Of a stretch of 64,000 nt of DNA, positions 49,981 to 64,000 are shown piece by piece. Under the pieces are notes generated by a model. The model was given only the letters and a program-made list of their open reading frames with translations, was not told the DNA's origin and searched no databases. This DNA comes from Promerops cafer (taxonomy: Eukaryota > Chordata > Aves > Passeriformes > Nectariniidae). The stretch covers positions 558,001 to 622,000 of the forward strand of contig VZSE01010145.1 of assembly GCA_013398275.1 (NCBI GenBank), given 5' to 3'. Numbering within the stretch: position 1 is the stretch's first letter; each line of letters begins with the position of its first letter. The position numbers and the translations under genes are program-made.

Positions 49981-50699
49981 AGTTACATGCTAATGTTAAA
50001 TTATAATGTTTTGACAGGATTTTAAAGTTGAACCTGATTATATGAAACAATAGAACATTGATTTTTTTTTTTTCCCCCTGAAATTTTCTTCTCTTAAAAA
50101 AAGGATACCAGAAGAGGAGAAGTAGGGCATTTATTTCCCATGATTTTTTAAAAACACGTTGTTTTTCTCCTACCTATCTTTCAGGGACAGCAAATGAAAA
50201 AAAGTTGGAGATCATGGAAGAAGAGAAAACAGTGTAAAGCATATGAAGAGTATGAGACAAAACCTAACTCTTAAATTATAATTTCCAAGACTGGTATGCT
50301 AAACTAAATTCCATGAAAAATATCAAAATAACCATTTTCTTATAGTACATTCTGTTGAATGAAAAGGAATACTACATTCTCTTCCCCCCATTTTTGACAA
50401 ATTCTAGAAAAAGCCACAATAATTTTACACTCAATTTACCACTTAGGTGTATTTATAATGAATAATCACAGCTGATGGCCCACTGACAGGTAAGGCACTG
50501 CATCTCTTCTCCCCACTCATTTATTCTCAACCTCATTTTCCTTCCATTTTCTTGGTCTGATGGTGGACATGCAGTAAAAGTAATGGGAGGCCATGAAAGA
50601 CATGAGCAGTGCTCCCTGACTTCTGCTTCTGGGGATTATGGATTTAAATTAGTAAGAAGAAGAGTATGAAGAAGACACCACCAGTGGCTTCTAAAAAGA

Positions 50700-50783
50700 T
50701 ATTCAAAGTCAAGGAACTCTGCATTGCTAGCAAGTTACGAAAGCACTGGTTGTTGCAACAATTCTCTCTTCCTTCTCCCCCAG
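50700..50783. repeat. Unnamed ~90-bp repeat, copy 1
   Basis: Begins tattcaaagtcaaggaact and ends in ctctcttccttctccccc. It matches 55433-55516 at 69 of the first 82 positions without gaps. Twelve of 13 differences are transitions. It matches no family I recognise. Confidence 0.8.
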
Positions 50784-50899
50784 TTTTTTCAAAAGGAAAT
50801 CCAAACTGGTTCCCTGATTTTCTCTGGGGATAGCTCTGGACGGTGTTGGCTGAGAGATTAGTCTGTTTGGTGTTTCAGAGAAACAATTCAGTCCCCAGA

Positions 50900-51238
50900 A
50901 GGGAGAGGTTTGGAGGGATCTAAAAGCAGCCTTCCAACCCCTACAAGGTGATCAGCAAGGCAGGCCAGGCTCCTTTGGGTAGGCTTGGCTTGGAGGACAA
51001 GGGCCGGTGGACATAATGTGAACCAAGAGAGGGTCAGACTTCCCCACAGGGACAGCCAGATGTTGGAAGCTGTCCAAGCAGGGTTATGCACTCTCTGTCC
51101 TTGGAGCTTTGCAAGCCCCAGCTGAACAAAGCCCTGACTAATCTGATCCTATCTCCTTGATGACCCTGCTTGAAGCAAGAGGTTGGACTGCAAGCCTTCT
51201 GAGATTCCCTCCAACCAGAATAATCCTCTGATTTCAGG
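50900..51238 (+). mobile_element. CR1 LINE fragment, more diverged subfamily
   Basis: The 3' part reads ttggagctttgcaagcccca, gaacaaagccctgactaatctgatc, tgaccctgcttgaagcaaga, ggttggactgcaagc and ccctccaaccagaataatcc, in the order of a CR1 3' end (ggttggactagatgacct ... cccttccaacc ...). The terminal ATTCTRTG repeat is degraded to aatcctctgattt. It is plus strand, antisense to SOX5. The left edge is approximate; homology fades upstream of 50900. Confidence 0.85.
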
Positions 51239-54200
51239 ATACACATTTTCAAATGTTTTTTCTATACCTGTTGAATAAATTACACTTATCCAAAAACTCC
51301 AGCTTCCAAGGAAAGCCAAAGTATTTCCATGTATGTACATGCTCATGAATTTGAAAAACCAGGACTTCATTTTGTTGCCCACCTGTGGATAATAGAGAAG
51401 TAACACCAGACATCTCATGGCCTAGAAACCGAGCTGAGACTACCAGCCTGTTTTCACAGGCCCCCATTGTTTTGCTTGTCTGCTTTGCTTTTATCAGAAT
51501 TATTAGGAGAAGCCACACAGAGGCTGGGGGCTATGGAATTCTTTCCTTCAGAACCAGTCTCTGGGTGTGGTGTTGTGTTTTGCAGCCTTGTTTCCTTCCG
51601 TTACATCTGCAGCCTTACAGAACCGTTGCATTCTCACGGATGCTGAGAGGCAAAGTTCTTACCCAAAATTCCTCTCCTTGCTGTTTCTATCCACTATGCT
51701 ACCACTCCTCCCTTATCCTGGGGGGAATATGAGGGTTTGGTCATATGCTCAGTCTTTTCCAAGGCATAAACAGTAGCCCTGGAAGATGACTGCATCTTTA
51801 CAAAGAAGCTACAGTACGTGGACTTCCCAACACATGGTTTCTATTTCTGTCATCCTGATAAAAACACAGCAATGTCAACGGTTTTTTCTTTTGATTTGGT
51901 GATTGTCAATGACCTGCATGTCAGCTGACATAGCTGACACAGTTAAATCAGAAATTAGCACTCCAGTCTCTTCAGAAGACAGAAAGATGGACACTGAGCA
52001 CAAGCAAAACTATAAGACAATCCACATGATACTCCATTAAACAATGAAACATGTGACTGACTGAACAACAGAGACACATCAGCAATTTTCCCTGAGGAAG
52101 TTTATGGTATTTAACTCCTAAACATTAATTTTATTGTATCATGTGAGGAACCAATTAACTGAGAACTTAATTTTTATCAGATATCAGAATTATTTTTCAG
52201 AACATAGATGAACAGTAAATTCAGCATATTTCAATTTCATTAGGCTTGACTTGTTCATCTCTCATATTTTGCCAATTTTAAGAGGTAATTAGATCAATAA
52301 CTTTCTGTGCATTATTTTATATAGAACACGTCCAGCAGCAACAAGCTGATATGTAAGTCACATAAAATGTACCTATTGAATACTCAGATTTCCCTCCTCT
52401 AATTGGATGTGGTTGAAATAGCGATTAAAGTGCTTTCAAGAAACCTCGTGTTGATGACATCTGACTGCAAACAAAATAGGATTTGTTACAACAAATTATC
52501 AACGGGGGACAGGACAAATGGGCAAAGAAAAACAATTCTTGTTTCCAAAATTTGTCATATTGCCACAGAAATAACACAGGTATCAGCAAATAAAAGGTTC
52601 TCTATTCCTGAGAATTTGCCAATAACCTGGAAAATGTACTTGGGGTAAATCCCATTTCTGGAAATACAGACTTGGCAAACATTGTTTCCTGAGAAAACAA
52701 ACCCTAAAAATCTCCAAATAATTCAGCTTCTTGCACACCTTAGTTTAGAAAACAAGGTTGTTCTTCATCTCGTACAGAAGAAACTATGGAATTCAACAGC
52801 TTCAGTCATGCTGGAAACCTCAGGACTGACAGAACACACCACACTGCTTCAGGTGCAAGTCAGCATTTCTTTCCCTTTTAACGCGACGATCAAATGTTTT
52901 AAGAAGCGCTGGAGTGCAGTTTCCTAAACTAATCTTACTTAGCATCAGTAATCAGGGAAGACCCATCAAAGTTTGGGTGCTCTGTGTAGCTGACTTGGAA
53001 ACTACTGGCAAACAGTGCTGCAAAGGGAGAAGCACAGAAACATTCTGACCTGGTCCGTGCTGATGCTGGGATTTGTTGATGAGGACCCAGAGAACACTGC
53101 TCTCATCCTAACTCCTGCCTTTTTTGTATTATCTCAGTCCCCAGAAGCAGTCCCTTGTGCTTTCCCAAATCTTTGTTTCCTTCCTTCTAGTATCTCTTGT
53201 ACAGGAGATAGAGCCATGCCTTAATATTCCACATACAAATCCATACATATGTGCATTAATAAAAGGATCAGACTACCTATGACTGACGAGCAGCTTGCTC
53301 AGAGGCAGAGCTAGGCAGTTTTTAAAGGGCACAATACAAAACTTCTTCTCTTCTATCACTTGCACCATTTTTATGCTTTCAAAGCACTTCTCAAATATTA
53401 ATTAGCTCTAAATAAATTCTAATTATTTCTAAGAGTGGCCCCAGCAGATCTGTATCATCTGGTGTGAAATCTGACTTCAGTGAAGTCAACAGCAACAGCT
53501 CCTCAGACCTCAGCAGAGCTGACATTTCCCTTGCCACTGCTAAAATCCTGGGAGTTGTGTCTATTATCTGGTAAGAACCAGAAGCAGGGCTGAACTAGCA
53601 GCAGCAGGAGTAACAAGTGATAAGGTTATGGAATGAGAAGAAAAGAAGGGTGAAATGACCTGAGCCAATCTGTGGAGCCCAAAGGTGGGAGAAGCTTTGG
53701 GAAATGCAGTAATTGGACTCTGGGTGATTTCAGCATCAGCTGAAATGGAAGGTGTTGCTAAAACCAGTTTTAATACTTGGGATACGGGGGTCAGCTCCTA
53801 AAACTTCCTCATGCTGCCAGTCACTAACTTAGTTAACAACTAACCTTGAAACACCAGCCCTTTATAAAAAGATTTGCATTATATAGCTATCTAAAAATTA
53901 CATATTATGTGTATAATAAAATAAAAAATACAATAAAATACATATAAAGAGGTTTGCGTGAGAAATCAAAACATTTAAATTTCAAATAGCACACACTGCA
54001 CGAATAACTAAGTACAGGGCAAATAAGTATGTAATCAGTATTTACCTTGCTAATTGGGGACAATACAGCCCATCACATACTGCCAACTTTTTTTTCTCCT
54101 TAGAAAAAGTACTTCGGTTGTAAATAATAATATTAAGTATTTTATACACGCAATTATATCTAGGTATGGAGGTTAAAAATTAACTGGAACCACAGATTAT

Positions 54201-55432
54201 GAATCTTTTTCTCAAACAGAAATGTAATCCTAATAGAAGTTCCTCCCTTCATCTCTGCCAACTTTACCACCACACAATATGCCATAGAGAAAAAAGGGGA
54301 AGTGTCAACTTGTGTAAATTGTCCCTTATGTAATGCAAACCATCTGTTTAAAAAAACAAAACAAAATGAAAACCCAAGCCACTCCCAAGCTTGATCTGCT
54401 GTGGAGAAAAAGAAAGAAAAGGAAATGTAATACATCAAATTGGAAGCCAAAGACCATGACCTGCCATGTAACCACGGAGAAAATATTTACCCCTCTCCTC
54501 CCTTTATTTACCCAATTTTGAAAAATATTTGGAAAAGCATAATTGAATCATTTGCTCTGCACATAACAGAGACTGATATTGCTGTATTTTTTTGAGCATT
54601 TCATCTCTCTAGAATGTTTTCCATCAAGCTGGAACCAAGCAGAGAAAAACTCTTTGTTTTCAAGAGCACATCTCACAGTGATGCCACCACTGGGTCAGAA
54701 GGTCCCTGAGTCCTCAGTCACTGCAGCCTGGCAAAGGAGGGGGATGAAGTAGCAGTACACTTCTGCCCTGTTCATCCAGTCTTCCTCAGGTATCTGCCAG
54801 GAAAGGAGTCTCAGTGGACCACTGCTATTAACTGTTCCAGTTATTCTTGTGTTATCTTCAGTGTAAACGCTCAGAAAACAAAGTACATGTAGAGAAAGAA
54901 CAGCCTCTGTCTGGTAAGCCTTGAGACCCTTGGCAAGCAGTGCCTGAGGAGCCCTCCTGCACACTCTGAAACCACTGGAGACTCACATCTGACCCTCTCT
55001 TGGGAGGTACAGGTGAATCAGAAAGCACTGAAAAAGCTACTTAGGTTTTACTATCTAAGCTGAATGAAAACAAAGCAGCAGTACAACGATTCATTAATTC
55101 TTCTCTTTGGCTGGCCCTGAGGCTTGACCACACATTCTCCTCCAGCTGCAGCTGGGCTGGCTGAGGAGGCCAACAGCTCCAACCACAGCCCCCGGCCAAA
55201 GGTTACCCCTGTGAGCAGGCTGCTTCTTTAATCCCTTCCCAACGTGCTTCCACGAGAAAGAACCATCTCAGTTTAAGCAATTTTAACAGAGTCCTTGCTG
55301 TCCCAGCCTGGACAGAAGCAAGTTTGAGAATGCTTAACCAAGAAGCTTGGACCATACGTCTCCTTTTGGAGATGACTTCTCACAGGGGCAGGGTGCAGAA
55401 CAGCAGAAATGTCCCTTTGTGTCTGCAACAGC

Positions 55433-55516
55433 TATTCAAAGTCAAGGAACTCTGCATCACTAGCTAATTATGAAAATATTGATTGTTATAATAACTCTCT
55501 CTTCCTTCTCCCCCTA
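55433..55516. repeat. Unnamed ~90-bp repeat, copy 2
   Basis: Direct-orientation partner of 50700-50783, 4.7 kb away. Ten of the differing positions have G or C in copy 1 and A or T here, so this copy is the more A/T-shifted one. The homology starts and stops abruptly, which fits either a short interspersed element or a small local duplication. Confidence 0.8.
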
Positions 55517-57964
55517 ATTTTCAAATCTCACTTTTTTTGAGGAACAGTATGTGAAAACTTCCATAGTTTTTTGTTCTTTGTGACTGAAACTGAATTGTCA
55601 CATGGAGTTTTTTATCACTGCTATGTATAGGTTGTTAATGCTGATAAATAATAGAATCATCACTAGAGAATTTCTATCAATCAGCCACAGAAAACAATTC
55701 TCAAAAATGTAATCAGTCCAGAAAGAAGGGCAGGTTTTCCAAAAGGACTGGAAGATGTAGAAGTGAGATTCCATCTGCACATCAACTGATTTTAAAACAT
55801 AGAATGGCAGTCATGTACAGATGATGCTAGTGGGGTCCTTGGAAGTTCCTAGCAAGGCTTTGCTCCCAACAGCCAACTCAGTGAAAATCAGGCATTTCAC
55901 ACATTCAGAAGCTGAGCAAATTAATCTGCTGTATGTTCTCTGCTGCAGTACAATGCTGGTACTACAAGCCACTTCAGCTCAGCTCAAGCCAGCACAGGTG
56001 ACTGCACCAAAGTTTGCAGTACAAGAATTTGGTAAATACCCCTAAGACTCAGATCCGAGTGCCTTTGTCACCCTGAAGAGGAAGGTTTAGTCTCCTAAAT
56101 CACTCAGGCGCTTAACGAAATTTTATCCAAGGCTCTCTGGTTTACAGACTTTGCCAAGTGGACTGATACACAGCAGGGCAAGCAAAAAAAATGGGACAAG
56201 TATGTTTTAATGGTCTGTCAGAAACATTACTTGATGTGAACATATTATGGCTTGAAGGCAGCTAGGTGAAGCTTTCCAGGTGTAGCTAAATGTGTATGTG
56301 AGTTTTGTTTACACTAGATGGTGAGTGAAAGGAAGAAACCCTTTGGACTACTTATCACTTCTCCTCAGCTCCTCTGTCATCTGGCTGAGTGCCAGGCATG
56401 CCAGGCAACCACCAAACACAGAGCTGTCTTTTTCCACTGGCTTCTGCTCAGTCCCACATCTTGGCATACTGTGAATTCCAAGCCTTACTGCCAGAAGCAG
56501 CAGAAACTTTGCTCTTTTTGCCTTTTAGTTTTCAAGGTTACACAAACACGTAACGTCACATCTATTTCACAGATGTGAGGAACTGCACGACTGTCATGGA
56601 GTTAATGTGCATGGAGAACAAAAAGAGGAAAACACCACCTCAACTCCTTCTACCAAACGGGACTTTGTTAACAGGGAGCTAACATAATCTGCCAGGTGTG
56701 TCTAACGGTGTGCTCTCCTACCTTCTCCAGACCTACAGTTTTGGGAGCACTCATATTCAGCGTGGCTTGCAGCCACACACTCTAATGTGAATCACTGCTT
56801 CTCCCAGTCGGGAGACACTGAGTGTGAAATCACTGGAAGAGTTGAATGAGACTACGTTTTGGCACGGCAGCTGCTGAGGGATGTGAGGGGCTTGGAACAG
56901 CACTTTTCAATAGTGGTCCCAGTCTGTAAAATATCAGGAAAAGGTGTCAGTGGCCAAAGAAACTGAGTTAGTGCTCAAGTACTGTGTCTGTGATGTTCAG
57001 AAGCTGAAAGAAATCTGAAATTGTGGGCTAAGCCAGCTTAACTAAAGAAACCTTTTTATGTTCTAAGTTTACAGAAATGCAGCAGTGGCAAGGGCTGAGT
57101 AACTCAAACCAACTGATGGATTAATGAGTTAGGCAGTGATACAGATGGATACAGTGACATGGACATAACAAACACCCTTAGTAGAGACTGAGGAGGGCAG
57201 AACAAGCCAGTCCTGGATAACTCAGTAGAAAACTGATGGCAGAAGAGTTACACAAGTGCATCAAAACAAGTCTATGAAATTCATGCTCTAGCTAAGTTTA
57301 TTCACGGAAATAAAGTTCCTTCATTACTTCTTAACTTGTATTTATTCTCATCGTGTTGACAGGAACATGAATCCCATAGAAGGCTTAAATAAAATAAAAA
57401 AAAAATCAGCAGAATGTAGAGGACAATACAAATCTTTCAAAGATTAAAAAAGTAGATGCTATGTTTTTAAGTGTTAGGCTCTCACAAATATCCTCAGAGT
57501 TTGTGTTAGTCCATCAAACTGAAAGGCATATGCTATCTTTGATCTCTGTGCAGAACCTCCGTGGAGATTAATGTGAGTTCTGTGTGAAGAAAGAGACTAG
57601 AATAGGCCCTCAGTTCACAAATAGCAAGCAGTCTGCTTCAGGAAAAAACATGTTTTCTTACAACAGTGTTGAAATTTATTGGGAAGTTTCAAATAGCTTC
57701 CCTTCAGATGCAAGTTTGTGGTCATGAGCACGTTCACTTGTCAGAAAGACCTGTCAGAGAGAAGGTGCACAAATCTACCTCTTGTGTGAGATGTCTGGCT
57801 GCTATGTGGAGCACATTCTTCATCTCTGACAAGCCTTTCTCATCCTGTAACAACTAATCCTCTGGTTCACACTCATCTCTGCCAGTTAATGGCCCTGTCC
57901 ATCGATAAGGTGTTATTTTTATACAGACTGGCATGGAATTGTGCCCTATACCCACTTGCAGCTA

Positions 57965-64000
<6,036 letters not shown>

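Overview
The window is intronic DNA from a vertebrate nuclear genome, almost certainly a bird. It carries CR1 LINE 3' ends with the ATTCTATG-type tail, two LTRs that match avian endogenous retrovirus families, and small exons separated by introns of 12-29 kb. Every gene part I can defend belongs to one gene on the minus strand: SOX5, an SoxD-group HMG-box transcription factor.

Three consecutive internal coding exons are present. In transcription order (right to left) they are 57985-58108, 45969-46054 and 16764-16910. Joined, they encode about 119 residues of the linker between the N-terminal coiled-coil/Q-rich part and the second coiled coil plus HMG box, roughly residues 270-390 of the ~763-residue long form (estimated from memory of the family). 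All splice sites are GT/AG and the phases chain exactly (0-1, 1-0, 0-0). The introns between them are 29,058 bp and 11,930 bp. The flanking introns run off both window edges. I could not find the preceding Q-rich exon, the following PLNLS exon or the HMG-box exons.

Layout: 1-16763 is the intron downstream of the third exon. It holds a MIR-like ancient SINE (3.9 kb) and a CpG-dense block at 7.79-7.99 kb that runs into a 17-bp minisatellite, a 382-nt assembly gap and a CA-rich microsatellite. 16911-45968 is a large intron with a CR1 fragment (33.2-33.7 kb), a solo LTR close to the middle exon (45.15-45.69 kb) and several motif-dense non-coding blocks at 21.0, 36.4 and 38.4-38.5 kb. 46055-57984 carries an ancient L3-like fragment, a second CR1 and two diverged copies of an unnamed ~90-bp sequence. 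58109-64000 carries a second solo LTR with a perfect 5-bp target duplication.

The younger transposable elements (two LTRs, two CR1s) all lie on the plus strand, antisense to SOX5. I see no bacterial, phage or CRISPR-type system and no convincing second protein-coding gene. The most interesting items are the two tandem (NAGNAG) splice acceptors, the CpG-dense block that may be an internal promoter, the inverted pair of SOX motifs inside a SOX gene, and the transition-biased 90-bp pair.
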